Assembly (NCBI RefSeq): GCF_000211415.1
Contig: NZ_GL890780.1
Coordinates: forward strand, 1-64,000
Source of the DNA: Enterobacter mori LMG 25706
GTDB lineage: Bacteria; Pseudomonadota; Gammaproteobacteria; Enterobacterales; Enterobacteriaceae
Length of the DNA: 64,000 nucleotides
Direction of reading: 5' to 3'
The notes under the pieces were generated by a model. That model was given only the letters and a program-made list of their open reading frames with translations, did no database searches and was not told the origin of the DNA. Made by a program: the position numbers and the translations under genes. This document shows positions 48,560-56,709 of this stretch, one piece after another (position 1 is the first letter of the stretch; the number at the start of each line of letters is the position of its first letter).

Positions 48560-49705
48560 ATGGCCGTATGTAAAAGAAATAACTGCATGGCACAGATCGG
48601 CCATTCACCCGCTGAACGGATATTACGGCTATGCCCGACACATTATCAGGGCAGACAGTTAAATTCAGCCAGACGAACGGAAAGAGCAGCATTAATATGC
48701 CAGTATCCCGCCTGTGGTATCAGTATATCTAAAACCCGCAATCAGTTTTATTGTTGTAAGGAACATCGGGATAAAGCCCGGAGGTTAATCGATGACGATG
48801 CTATTATAAGACTGGTTAAGCACTCTTACTGGCTCAATGTGGAAGCCATGCTAAAAAATAATTCCCTTGGACTGGGGAGTATCACCGGTCCGACGGATAT
48901 TGCAGACCTCATTCGGTTATATCAGCACAAAGCTGGCCACCAGAAAACGTATAATACGCTGAACGGGCACAGAGTTGCTGATACGACAAAAAGGTTAATC
49001 CCCTGGCTGGATCTTGAGCTATGCCACATTTACCCTAACTCTAAGGGCGGTGCAAATATCGCCAGAAACATTATCATCGCACCTGCTGCTATAAACCGGA
49101 TGATGAAGGATTTTATCCCCTGCTGTCAGTCAGGAGTGCTGAGTGGCATAAAAGCAATGGAAACACCTCAACCGGTTAAATCGACCTTACTGAAAGCGTT
49201 AACGGATAAATACGGTTCAGATGCTGTACAGGAAGCATTGTACGGAGTTAAGCATCTTGCCTTTGCTGATTTAAGTCTGTCACGCAGGCTATTTGACACT
49301 GATATTTACGCATTCCCTCCACTAACCCGTCTGTTAAAAGAGGAAGCCTTACGCCTGAATTTGATGTCACTATGGGAAACGCTGGTTTGTACCGAAGTCA
49401 GCGTCTGGCTTAATGCCGGGCCTGCGAATGAATTATTTGCCGTTGCCGCGTTTCATGCGTTGCTGAACGGCGACGGCGACCACCTGCTGGAGCAATGTTA
49501 TCGTTTAGTCGATGAAATCAGGGTGAAGCACAAGCGGGGGTCTCAACAAATCTACGACGAATTTCAGCATATACTCAGCCAGTACATGGCAAAATATTTT
49601 CACATTGACACCAGCGACCACAGAGCCTGTAATCTCTTCTATAACCGCTTTTTTAGTGTTCCTCCTGTCACAGAGGACGGTGTCTGCGCCATACCGCCTC
49701 AGTGA
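48560..49705 (+). CDS. Zinc-finger and HNH-like island protein
   Basis: A 381-residue protein with two cysteine clusters in its first 75 residues (CKRNNC; CPTHY; CQYPACG; YCCKEHRDKARR), typical of zinc ribbons, then a central segment LELCHIYPNSKGGANIARNI that resembles the HNH pattern (H-x-N-S-K-G-G-x-N-x-x-x-N). The C-terminal 180 residues are helical with no known domain. Position between YfjI and the exported-protein genes suggests a CP4-57-type core gene. Nuclease activity is inference from the HNH-like segment. Confidence 0.75.
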   Translation: MAVCKRNNCMAQIGHSPAERILRLCPTHYQGRQLNSARRTERAALICQYPACGISISKTRNQFYCCKEHRDKARRLIDDDAIIRLVKHSYWLNVEAMLKNNSLGLGSITGPTDIADLIRLYQHKAGHQKTYNTLNGHRVADTTKRLIPWLDLELCHIYPNSKGGANIARNIIIAPAAINRMMKDFIPCCQSGVLSGIKAMETPQPVKSTLLKALTDKYGSDAVQEALYGVKHLAFADLSLSRRLFDTDIYAFPPLTRLLKEEALRLNLMSLWETLVCTEVSVWLNAGPANELFAVAAFHALLNGDGDHLLEQCYRLVDEIRVKHKRGSQQIYDEFQHILSQYMAKYFHIDTSDHRACNLFYNRFFSVPPVTEDGVCAIPPQ

Positions 49706-49799
49706 TGCATTTCCTCAGCCTGTGTTCAATAAAATCTCAGATATATATCACCCTTCTGAAGTGAAACCGGACCATCGATAAACTCGGGCGAGGTTTACG

Positions 49800-49813
49800 G
49801 TAAATATATTTAC
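49800..49813. repeat. Perfect palindrome GTAAATATATTTAC
   Basis: A 14-base palindrome upstream of the exported-protein operon. Possible operator; binding protein unknown. Confidence 0.6.
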
Positions 49814-49832
49814 TGAACCACGATCAATTTTG

Positions 49833-49849
49833 TCGATCGGTTCGATCGA
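49833..49849. repeat. TCGATCGGTTCGATCGA imperfect palindrome
   Basis: A near-perfect inverted repeat around GGTTC, about 135 bases before the exported-protein operon. A similar element lies at 56351-56370. Confidence 0.6.
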
Positions 49850-49982
49850 ATTTCATCGTTATCCCCTTCTTTTTTGCAGCTATAAAATCCCAACGGGATG
49901 CTTATGACTGTCTGTCTTCTACTAAAAATCATGCAGATACCCATTCCGGGTAGCGTTTTACGAAAACCAGAGGTGCACAAAA

Positions 49983-50447
49983 ATGAACAGAAAAATGATT
50001 CACCCTTTACTACTGACCTGTGCGCTGGTACCGGCAGTGGCAATGGCCTTCGGTAATCAAACCACCTGGACCCGGGGCTGGGGCCAGGGAATATCAGAGT
50101 TTGTTATCAATGGGGAAAGTCAATCGCAACTGTCTCTGACCTGTGAGGATTACGGCTCGCAACCGGCCACGATCATATTCACTGACGCCAGCGGGCATCA
50201 GGTCAGTATGGATGAAGATAAAAGCCTTCAGGTCAGTATCGACGGTGGAGCCCCCATCGACATCAGCGAATCTGGCAGTCGAGTGGGCGGTAATAACCTG
50301 GCGCTGGCCTGGGCTCAGCTACGTAATGGCAAACAGGTCTCAGTAACCGGAGACGGTGTTAAGGATGCCACATTCACGCTGGCTGGGGCAGCAAAGGTAT
50401 TGCCGGTATTCGGGACCCACGGCTGCGTGGGTAAAGATGCACTCTAG
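49983..50447 (+). CDS. Small exported protein, unknown function (first of three)
   Basis: A 154-residue precursor with an N-terminal signal peptide (PLLLTCALVPAVAMA, cleavage near AMA-FG). The mature part is rich in Gly, Asp, Ser and Thr with beta-strand character (SQLSLTCEDYGSQPATI; KQVSVTGDGVKDATFTLAG) and two cysteines that may form a disulfide. AGAGGTG precedes the ATG. It opens a three-gene run with two more small envelope-directed proteins. No family recognised. Confidence 0.7.
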   Translation: MNRKMIHPLLLTCALVPAVAMAFGNQTTWTRGWGQGISEFVINGESQSQLSLTCEDYGSQPATIIFTDASGHQVSMDEDKSLQVSIDGGAPIDISESGSRVGGNNLALAWAQLRNGKQVSVTGDGVKDATFTLAGAAKVLPVFGTHGCVGKDAL

Positions 50448-50501
50448 CCTGCATCTGAGTTTGACGCCTGTTGATTACGTTATTTTAAAAAGGAACAGAT
50501 T

Positions 50502-50861
50502 ATGAAATTTAAACATATGCTGGTACCCGCACTGCTTGCACTCTCAGCTCATACGCTGGCAGAGCCAGCGCCGACCATCAAAGTGGAGACCAGTAATCAG
50601 GTTCATCCTGCCGGAACACGCTATGTCACGGTCGTGGTCACCTCGCTGGATGATAGTATCAAAGTTGAAAAGATAGATGTGAACCGGGGTAACTGTCGTA
50701 TTGATAACCAGAAGTACCTATATTCCAGCAATAAGGAAACTATTCTGCCCGCCTCCTTGCGCTACGGGGAGTCCGTCAAAGTAAATTTTTATAATAACTG
50801 CGTTGCTTCAGAAGTCGTCGTCACCACTGACAAGGGGGGATGGCGTTACACCTACCACTGA
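50502..50861 (+). CDS. Small exported protein (second of three)
   Basis: A 119-residue precursor with a signal peptide ending near LAEPA. The mature domain is a short beta-rich protein (GTRYVTVVVTSLDDSIKVEKIDVNRGNCRI; YNNCVASEVVVTT) with two cysteines placed for a disulfide. AAAAAGGAA lies at good spacing before the ATG. It resembles the size and layout of small secreted inhibitors or immunity-type proteins, but no family is recognised. Confidence 0.7.
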   Translation: MKFKHMLVPALLALSAHTLAEPAPTIKVETSNQVHPAGTRYVTVVVTSLDDSIKVEKIDVNRGNCRIDNQKYLYSSNKETILPASLRYGESVKVNFYNNCVASEVVVTTDKGGWRYTYH

Positions 50862-50941
50862 GCCACTTTCCTGTATCAGCTTCCTCAAATAAATCTTCAC
50901 TCCACCAGAGGGCTGCCGCCAGGCAGTCCGGAGCAAACCCT

Positions 50942-51154
50942 ATGACCTTTCTGAAAATGCTGGTGACGGCCCTGAGCCAGGCACTGACCTGGTGCGGCGG
51001 GCATCAGGCCCGGCAGTTTATTGAAATTCGCCTGCGTCAGGCAGGCTACGATGACAGCAGTATTGATACAGCCCGGGAAGCGGTCACGTTGCTGGTCACT
51101 GCACTTATCACCGCCCTGATGGCGCAGATACTGAAGATTCTGGATACGCTGTAG
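50942..51154 (+). CDS. Small protein with C-terminal membrane segment (third of three)
   Basis: A 70-residue protein with an amphipathic start, a cysteine in TWCGG, and a hydrophobic C-terminal stretch (about 46-66, AVTLLVTALITALMAQIL) that could span or insert into the membrane. GGAG lies eight bases before the ATG. It follows the two exported proteins and is closed by a terminator, so the three may form one unit. Function unknown. Confidence 0.6.
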   Translation: MTFLKMLVTALSQALTWCGGHQARQFIEIRLRQAGYDDSSIDTAREAVTLLVTALITALMAQILKILDTL

Positions 51155-51194
51155 TCCTGCCCGCCATATCCCTCCCACAGTGAACAACATATCT

Positions 51195-51228
51195 GCCCCT
51201 GCCTCCTCACGGAGCAGGGGCTTTTGCT
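51195..51228 (+). terminator. Terminator of the exported-protein operon
   Basis: GCCCCTGC-N11-GCAGGGGC hairpin followed by TTTTGCTTTT, 41 bases after the third gene. Confidence 0.8.
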
Positions 51229-51264
51229 TTTATGCCTTCAGATTAATCAGATGAGGAATCAACT

Positions 51265-52086
51265 ATGCGATTAGCCAGCCGTTTTGGTCGGGTGAACCAG
51301 ATTCGCCGTGACCGTCCCTTAACCCACGAAGAACTGATGCAGCATGTCCCCAGCGTCTTCGGGGAAGACAAGCACGACTCCAGAAGCGAAAAGTACACCT
51401 ACATACCCACCATTAGCCTGCTGGATAACCTTAAACGTGAAGGGTTCCAGCCATTCTTTGCCTGTCAGTCACGAGTGCGCGACCAGAGCCGACGGGAACA
51501 TACAAAGCATATGCTGCGCCTGCGTCGTGCCGGTCAGATAAACGGTCAGCAGGTACCGGAAATCATCATTCTGAATTCGCACGATGGCGCATCAAGTTTT
51601 CAGTTACTGCCGGGAATATTCCGAAGCGTCTGCACCAATTCGCTCGTTTGCGGACAGTCGTTTGGCGAGATCCGCGTGCCACACAGGGGCGACGTTGTCG
51701 GGAAGGTGATTGAGGGGGCCTATGAGGTTCTCAGCGTCTTTGACCGGGTGGAAGAGAAACGTGACGCCATGCAGTCCCTGCAACTCCCGTCACCCGCACA
51801 ACATGCACTGGCTACAGCGGCGCTGACATACCGTTTTGGGGAAGAGTACCAGCCAGTAACCGAAGCGCAAATTCTTGCACCCCGCCGCTGGCAGGACGAG
51901 AGCGATGACCTGTGGACCACTTACCAGCGCATTCAGGAAAACCTGCTGAAAGGCGGGCTAAGTGGCCGTACCGCGCAGGGTAAACGTACCCACACCCGCG
52001 CAGTAAACGGGATTGATGGAGACGTTAAGTTAAACCGTGCGCTCTGGGTGATGGCGGAGAACATGCTGAACCTGTTGGACAGGTAA
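51265..52086 (+). CDS. yfjQ: DUF932 family protein, YfjQ-like
   Basis: A 273-residue member of the DUF932/DUF945 phage-plasmid family, equal in length and nearly identical in pattern to CP4-57 YfjQ (MRLASRFGRVNQIRRDRP; HMLRLRRAGQINGQQVPEI). Its biochemical role is unknown. It opens the CP4-57-like block that runs through the toxin-antitoxin pair. Confidence 0.92.
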   Translation: MRLASRFGRVNQIRRDRPLTHEELMQHVPSVFGEDKHDSRSEKYTYIPTISLLDNLKREGFQPFFACQSRVRDQSRREHTKHMLRLRRAGQINGQQVPEIIILNSHDGASSFQLLPGIFRSVCTNSLVCGQSFGEIRVPHRGDVVGKVIEGAYEVLSVFDRVEEKRDAMQSLQLPSPAQHALATAALTYRFGEEYQPVTEAQILAPRRWQDESDDLWTTYQRIQENLLKGGLSGRTAQGKRTHTRAVNGIDGDVKLNRALWVMAENMLNLLDR

Positions 52087-52164
52087 TCACCCGCGCCCCG
52101 CCACCGAAATCAATCCCCGGCCCGACACTTCCATTCAACATCTCCATGCATAAGGAAAATTAAC

Positions 52165-52644
52165 ATGACCGACATTATTAATATTAACGATAACCATCAG
52201 CGACCTCTGCAGGCTGGCGATAACGTTTCTGCACCTGCTCTGGCAGCCACGTCCGTACCGGACGAACAGCGTGTGGAATTCTGGCCGCAGCACTTTGGCA
52301 ACATCCCGCAGTGGATAACCCTTGAACCGCAGGTCTTTGCGTGGATAGACCGGTTCTGCGCTGACTACAGCGGCGGTATCTGGAATTTTTATACTCTCAG
52401 CAACGGCGGGGCCTTCATGGCTCCGGAAACGGACAACGATGCCTTCTGGTCGCTGTTCAACACCATGAATGGCAACGCCGCAGACATGAGCGCCGAAGCT
52501 GCAGGGATTGCGGTCTGTCTTATCGCTTACAGTCATCATGCATGCCGCACAGAATGCGATGCCATGACGGAGCATTACTGGCGCCTGCGTGACTATGCGC
52601 TGCATCACCCGGAATGCAGCGCCATCATGCGCATTATCGACTGA
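52165..52644 (+). CDS. klcA: KlcA/ArdB-type antirestriction protein
   Basis: A 159-residue ArdB/KlcA family protein, recognised by VEFWPQHFGNIPQWITLEPQ, GGIWNFYTLSNGGAFM and the C-terminal helical region. The family blocks type I restriction in vivo without resembling DNA. In CP4-57 the homologue is YfjX. Placed in the same island as phage-defence cargo, it would protect incoming copies of the element from host restriction. Confidence 0.92.
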   Translation: MTDIININDNHQRPLQAGDNVSAPALAATSVPDEQRVEFWPQHFGNIPQWITLEPQVFAWIDRFCADYSGGIWNFYTLSNGGAFMAPETDNDAFWSLFNTMNGNAADMSAEAAGIAVCLIAYSHHACRTECDAMTEHYWRLRDYALHHPECSAIMRIID

Positions 52645-52654
52645 GCGTTCCGCC

Positions 52655-52888
52655 ATGCCCTATGAACTGTCTCACCTTAATGACCTGTGGGATGCGCTGG
52701 GGAAAACAACGGTCGGGGATGAGGACGGTGACCTTGTGACCGACGAACCCTTCCTGCATTTCCCGACAGGTACCCCTCTCTTCCATATCTGGTCATGGTT
52801 TGAATCCCTGCACGACGGGTTCGTCGTTGCCGTGAAACTGTACAACACATCTGCGCCCGACGCGTCAACCGACAGGAAAAGCAAATGA
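52655..52888 (+). CDS. Small island protein overlapping radC
   Basis: A 77-residue protein, mostly acidic, reading [19 protein letters not shown] and then [19 protein letters not shown]. It starts 11 bases after klcA and overlaps the next gene by four bases (ATGA), which supports real translation. No family recognised. Confidence 0.65.
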   Translation: MPYELSHLNDLWDALGKTTVGDEDGDLVTDEPFLHFPTGTPLFHIWSWFESLHDGFVVAVKLYNTSAPDASTDRKSK

Positions 52889-53367
52889 ATACCACCACGT
52901 GTCTCCCCGACAGCGGGGAAATATCTCCCACCGCACAGCGCACCATCAGACGCGCACTGACCCTGCTGGAACGCCAGTTACGCGAACCCGGCGAGGCATT
53001 CACCTCCTGCCAGGCGGTCCGTGACTGGCTCCGTCTGCAACTCATCACGCTGGAGCGTGAAGTCTTCATGGCGCTCTTCCTTGATAACCAGCATCGTCTT
53101 ATTGCTCATGAAACGCTCTTCACCGGCACCATCAACCATACGCAGGTACATCCCCGTGAAGTGATAAAGGCAGCACTGAAACACAATGCGGCTGCCATCG
53201 TACTTTCACACAATCATCCTTCAGGTTATGCGGAACCCGGCCATGCCGACCGACTGCTCACTGACCATCTGAAACAGGCACTTAAACTCGTGGATATCTG
53301 CCTGCTGGACCACCTGGTCGTGGGAGGCATGAACATCGTCTCGTTTGCCGAGCGTGGCTGGCTTTAG
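52885..53367 (+). CDS. yfjY: RadC/JAB-domain protein YfjY-like
   Basis: A 160-residue RadC-family protein with the JAMM metalloprotease-like zinc motif intact ([16 protein letters not shown]). It matches CP4-57 YfjY. RadC homologues are common on mobile elements; their chemical activity is not settled. It is coupled to the 77-residue gene before it. Confidence 0.93.
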   Translation: MNTTTCLPDSGEISPTAQRTIRRALTLLERQLREPGEAFTSCQAVRDWLRLQLITLEREVFMALFLDNQHRLIAHETLFTGTINHTQVHPREVIKAALKHNAAAIVLSHNHPSGYAEPGHADRLLTDHLKQALKLVDICLLDHLVVGGMNIVSFAERGWL

Positions 53368-53380
53368 GGAGAGAATTACG

Positions 53381-53602
53381 ATGAAAATCATCAGCAAACG
53401 TCAGGCAATGGCGATATACCGCCAGCATTCTGAGTCCCGGCTGTTTCGTTTCTGTACCGGGAAATATAAGTGGTCCGGCAGTATCTGCCATTACCACGGC
53501 AGGGAAGTGCAGGATATCTGGGGTGTGCTGGCCGTGTTTGCTGAACGCCGACAGGACCGCAATGGTCCGTATGTGATCCTGCGCAGCGTCGTCCTGAACT
53601 GA
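53381..53602 (+). CDS. ypjJ: DUF987 protein, YpjJ/YkfH-like
   Basis: A 73-residue DUF987 protein (MKIISKRQAMAIYRQH; RLFRFCTGKYKWSG), equal in length to YpjJ/YkfH/YeeT. It always sits just before the CbeA/CbtA toxin-antitoxin pair on such islands. Its role is unknown. AGGGAGAG precedes the ATG. Confidence 0.92.
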   Translation: MKIISKRQAMAIYRQHSESRLFRFCTGKYKWSGSICHYHGREVQDIWGVLAVFAERRQDRNGPYVILRSVVLN

Positions 53603-53624
53603 CTTACCGTTAAGGAGTACTTAC

Positions 53625-53984
53625 ATGAAGAAAGCAACCCGTGTAATCAACCATAACCCCACGGAACCCTGGTGGGGCCTCAGACGCAACATCACGCCGT
53701 GTTTTGGTGCACGGCTGGTACAGGAGGGTAACCACCTGCATTACCTTGCTGACCGCGCCAGCATTGCCGGGACATTTAATGACGCAGATTTACGCCATCT
53801 GGACCAGGTATTTCCGGTACTGATGAAGCAGATGGAGCTTATGCTGGCCAGCAGCGAACTCACGCCCCGCATTCAGCGCTGCATCACGCTCCACGTAAAA
53901 GGGCTGATATGTGAGGCCGATACACTCGGCTCCTGCGGTTATTTGTACATCGTAATTTATCCGGCGTCTGTAACAACCGAATAA
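53625..53984 (+). CDS. cbeA: Type IV antitoxin CbeA (YfjZ/YeeU family)
   Basis: A 119-residue member of the YeeU/YfjZ/CbeA family ([48 protein letters not shown]). CbeA counters CbtA by stabilising MreB and FtsZ filaments rather than binding the toxin, the defining type IV mode. It lies 49 bases before the toxin gene in one operon. Confidence 0.93.
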   Translation: MKKATRVINHNPTEPWWGLRRNITPCFGARLVQEGNHLHYLADRASIAGTFNDADLRHLDQVFPVLMKQMELMLASSELTPRIQRCITLHVKGLICEADTLGSCGYLYIVIYPASVTTE

Positions 53985-54033
53985 ACCCCGGACGCTTTTC
54001 CTTAGTCAAACTAGCCAACAAAGAGCGCAAACC

Positions 54034-54408
54034 ATGCAAATACATTCCCTGTTCCTTCAAAGGGCGGCGTCGTCACGTCTGTCGTCAGTCGAAATCTGGC
54101 AAAAATTACTGGAGTATCTGCTGGAGCAACACTACGGCCTTACCCTCAACGACACACCGTTTGGCAACGACAGTGTGATCCAGAAACACATTGATGCGGG
54201 AATCTCACTGTATGACGCTGTGAATTTTATCGTGGAAAAGTACGACCTGGTGCGTACTGACCGTCACGGCTTCAGCGTGAAAGAGCAGTCTCCTTTTATC
54301 GGCAGCCTTGATATTCTCCGAGCCCGGAAGGCTACCGGGCTGATGACCCGCAAGGGATATAAAACCGTTACTGACATCACAGGTGGCAGATTCAGCGGAG
54401 GGAAATAA
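54034..54408 (+). CDS. cbtA: Type IV toxin CbtA (YpjF/YkfI/YeeV family)
   Basis: A 124-residue CbtA-family toxin ([47 protein letters not shown]). CbtA blocks FtsZ and MreB polymerisation, stopping growth and rounding the cell. All conserved segments are present, so it should be active. The stop codon overlaps the next start (TAATG). Confidence 0.94.
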   Translation: MQIHSLFLQRAASSRLSSVEIWQKLLEYLLEQHYGLTLNDTPFGNDSVIQKHIDAGISLYDAVNFIVEKYDLVRTDRHGFSVKEQSPFIGSLDILRARKATGLMTRKGYKTVTDITGGRFSGGK

Positions 54409-54542
54409 TGACGTTAGCCCTCATCGTTGACGACGACACCGTCAGCGATCAGCCCCTCAGGTGCCAGTACAAAGACTGGCGCTTTTATCAGATCTCCATT
54501 AGTTCAAACAGATGTTCGCTCAGACAGCTGGTATGGCGGTAA
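54408..54542 (+). CDS. Short ORF coupled to cbtA, possibly truncated
   Basis: A 44-residue frame ([17 protein letters not shown]...) starts inside the cbtA stop (TAATG), a layout typical of coupling. Its last third runs antisense into the end of the leftward gene at 54488, so it may be a truncated remnant of the gene that follows cbtA in other islands. Whether it makes a product is uncertain. Confidence 0.4.
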   Translation: MTLALIVDDDTVSDQPLRCQYKDWRFYQISISSNRCSLRQLVWR

Positions 54543-54943
54543 CACCTTATCGGAGATATCTGTCTGCAGTAGAAGAGGGTGCGGCAGGACGCCACCAGAA
54601 CATCAGGGGCCGTATCGTCTGCCAGGAGAGAGCTTAATTCCGGGGCGTTCAGTAAAATGAAACATTTCTCTGGGAGCATACCACCGGCATTCCCTTTCGG
54701 AAAACAACCGCCCAGATACAGTAACACGGTCAGCAGCCGGAACTGTCGCGTGAGTACCGCTTCGGTATCCCGGTAATGTACGGCTATCCACAGGCATTCC
54801 CGCAGCATAAATCGCCGGGTCCGTCGGGTGAGGTCACCGCCTTTGTCATACCAGCGTTCGACGATATCCCTGGCAGAGCGAACTGAGCCATCACCCTTTG
54901 TCGCAGTTTGCCACGACCGTGCCAGAAGCGTTGAGATATCCAT
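54488..54943 (-). CDS. Unknown protein, partner of the glycosyltransferase
   Basis: A 151-residue protein starting three bases after the glycosyltransferase stop, so almost certainly its operon partner. The first half is charged (RSARDIVERWYDKGGDLTRRTRRFM), the second has a hydrophobic stretch (LLTVLLYLGGCF) and a Cys-rich tail (CRTLFYCRQISPIRCYRH). It shows no match to any family I know. Its 3' end overlaps the short ORF after cbtA. Confidence 0.6.
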   Translation of the reverse strand: MDISTLLARSWQTATKGDGSVRSARDIVERWYDKGGDLTRRTRRFMLRECLWIAVHYRDTEAVLTRQFRLLTVLLYLGGCFPKGNAGGMLPEKCFILLNAPELSSLLADDTAPDVLVASCRTLFYCRQISPIRCYRHTSCLSEHLFELMEI

Positions 54944-54946
54944 GGA

Positions 54947-55936
54947 TTAACGCCGCAACTGCGAAACGGCTGCGGGAGTATTGCGGACACCAGGCAGATA
55001 AATATTGCGAACCAGCTTCAGGAGGAAAAAGACATCGCTCAGGTTGCTCACGCCTGGTACCAGATGGCGAAAGGCTATCCGCACACGAAAACGCGCCCGG
55101 ACCGCCTGCCGGTCATTCACCCTGCGCCGGTACAGGCCCAGAAAATGACGGCTTTCCACCAGCGCATGCCTGACCAGCGCTCGTCTGACAGATCGGTACT
55201 GCGTCTGTGTACTGAGTGCCAGAATATCTGCAATCACGTCGCAATAGCTGAACGCGCGGATATCGTAATAATCCGGGCGGTGGGTAATTGACGCCGGGTT
55301 ATTAACCCACAGGTAATCCTGTCTGTCAGAGAAATAAAATCGGCCATCTGCGGCGGCAAGCTGTATCGTCCAGAGAATGTCCTTGTGGCTTTTCCCTTCC
55401 TGGAATCGCAGGTCATGCTCGCGAATATACGCTGAACGGATTATCTGCAGCCACAGATAATGCGGCCATTCCCTCTGACTGACGCAATGGCGTATCCACT
55501 GCTGACCCGTCAGCGTCTGACCGTAAGGCTGTCTGCGGTGAACGGTATGCCGCAGATGTCCGGCGCTGTCTGTATGCCGGGCATTGAAAAGGACGACATC
55601 GGCCTGTGCTTCGCGGGCTGTGTGCAGCCGCTCCTGCAGAAAATCTGCCGCAACCCGGTCATCCGCATCCAGGAACACCCCCCATTCACCACGGTGAATC
55701 GCCAGTGCAGCATTACGGGCAGCATACACGCCCTGATTTTCCTGACGAATGAGAATAAGCCGTTCATCTGTAATGGCGCTGAGTAGCGTCCATGTTTCGT
55801 CGGTTGAACCGTCATCCACAACAATGATTTCAGTACTGAGCGTTGTTTCGCCAAGCAGTGTATGGACCAGAGCCCCGATGCTGTCAACTGCATTGAAGGC
55901 AGGAATGATGACGCTGATATCGATGTTGGTTTTCAT
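54947..55936 (-). CDS. Family 2 glycosyltransferase
   Basis: A 329-residue GT-A fold enzyme: SVIIPAFNA start, nucleotide-binding VVDDGSTDETW, the metal-binding DxD in FLDADDR, and the later acidic region (SHKDILWTIQ). It transfers a sugar from a nucleotide donor to an unknown acceptor, probably in surface polysaccharide or lipopolysaccharide. No membrane segment is obvious. It leads a two-gene unit with the 151-residue protein and is the only glycosyltransferase here, so it is not a full biosynthetic cluster. Confidence 0.88.
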   Translation of the reverse strand: MKTNIDISVIIPAFNAVDSIGALVHTLLGETTLSTEIIVVDDGSTDETWTLLSAITDERLILIRQENQGVYAARNAALAIHRGEWGVFLDADDRVAADFLQERLHTAREAQADVVLFNARHTDSAGHLRHTVHRRQPYGQTLTGQQWIRHCVSQREWPHYLWLQIIRSAYIREHDLRFQEGKSHKDILWTIQLAAADGRFYFSDRQDYLWVNNPASITHRPDYYDIRAFSYCDVIADILALSTQTQYRSVRRALVRHALVESRHFLGLYRRRVNDRQAVRARFRVRIAFRHLVPGVSNLSDVFFLLKLVRNIYLPGVRNTPAAVSQLRR

Positions 55937-56018
55937 TGATCAAAGGGAATGTAAACAGAGGGAAGCTTCAGAGTTGTTACCCCATCAGAGGCAATAACCT
56001 TCCGGGTAAGAAACATTG

Positions 56019-56183
56019 TCAGGAAGAGCGTCCCGGTGATTTTCGTGCTGGTGTGGACACCACTCGTTTTTCTCTGATTTCCTGGTTAACCACCATCAGA
56101 CAGCCATCGCAAAATTCTTTATCAAGCCCGAATATCCGGTCCAGAATGCTTCTTTTCTTGTTACATCTGGCACATCTTTTCAT
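56019..56183 (-). CDS. 54-residue zinc-ribbon protein
   Basis: A small gene with AGGTGA five bases before its ATG. The product has two CxxC pairs (KRCARCNKKRS and FCDGCLMVV) spaced as in a treble-clef or zinc ribbon, followed by a basic tail (REKRVVSTPARKSPGRSS). It is too short for common ORF thresholds. It lies between the glycosyltransferase and the lipid A gene. Function unknown; nucleic-acid binding is possible. Confidence 0.65.
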   Translation of the reverse strand: MKRCARCNKKRSILDRIFGLDKEFCDGCLMVVNQEIREKRVVSTPARKSPGRSS

Positions 56184-56709
56184 TCCATCACCTGCTGTCG
56201 CATTCCCATGCCGTGCCCGCAGGACAAAAGAAGGGCGCCCACCAGAAGACAGGAAATAAATTAATAAACAATACGTTAAATGAATTGTTGGGAATTTAGC
56301 ACAGGCACTAGCGTGCCGGATAATTCATTTTGCAGATCAATTTTATAAAATCGATCGGTTTAATCGATCATCTTTTTCACTCTGCTTTACACGCCATCCG
56401 TGTGCCTGCATACCCTATCGGAGCGTTCGGTTTGTCGAGCTGTAAAGGATGCTATGCCTGCTGGATAGTCAAACCATTCCCGATAACTGACATCATGTGG
56501 AAGAGAAAATATACAAAAATTATTATCGCTTTGAATGGCAGCTATAAGCGAGAAGCGGACCTTCAAATCCGAGCAGGTTCAATTGATTAACCTTGGTTGT
56601 CAGTTACGCCATCGTTAACATGAAGCCGATCGAATAATCCCCTGTCCCATTTTTTACAAATACGCAGTGGCAAGAAAGATAGATTCTGGCTCATGACAAG
56701 AAGAGTTGT
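56184..56709. other. Gene-poor region with TCGATCGGTT palindrome
   Basis: About 520 bases with no supported gene. It holds the imperfect palindrome at 56351-56370 and the downstream end of the lpxP-like gene's transcription unit. An 86-residue rightward frame (56330-56590) has no ribosome site or family match. Confidence 0.5.
56351..56370. repeat. TCGATCGGTTTAATCGATCA imperfect palindrome
   Basis: Shares the TCGATCGGTT core with the element at 49833-49849, 6.5 kb away. Possible operator of one regulator acting on both loci. Confidence 0.55.

Noticed and set aside
49983-51154. Calling the small exported trio a bacteriocin or lysis cassette
   Set aside because: No double-glycine leader, lysis motif or immunity pair could be recognised; left as unknown.
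54427-54660. Rightward frame after cbtA in a second reading
   Set aside because: Antisense to the glycosyltransferase partner and without initiation signals.
56330-56590. 86-residue rightward frame
   Set aside because: No ribosome site or family match; starts over the palindrome region.
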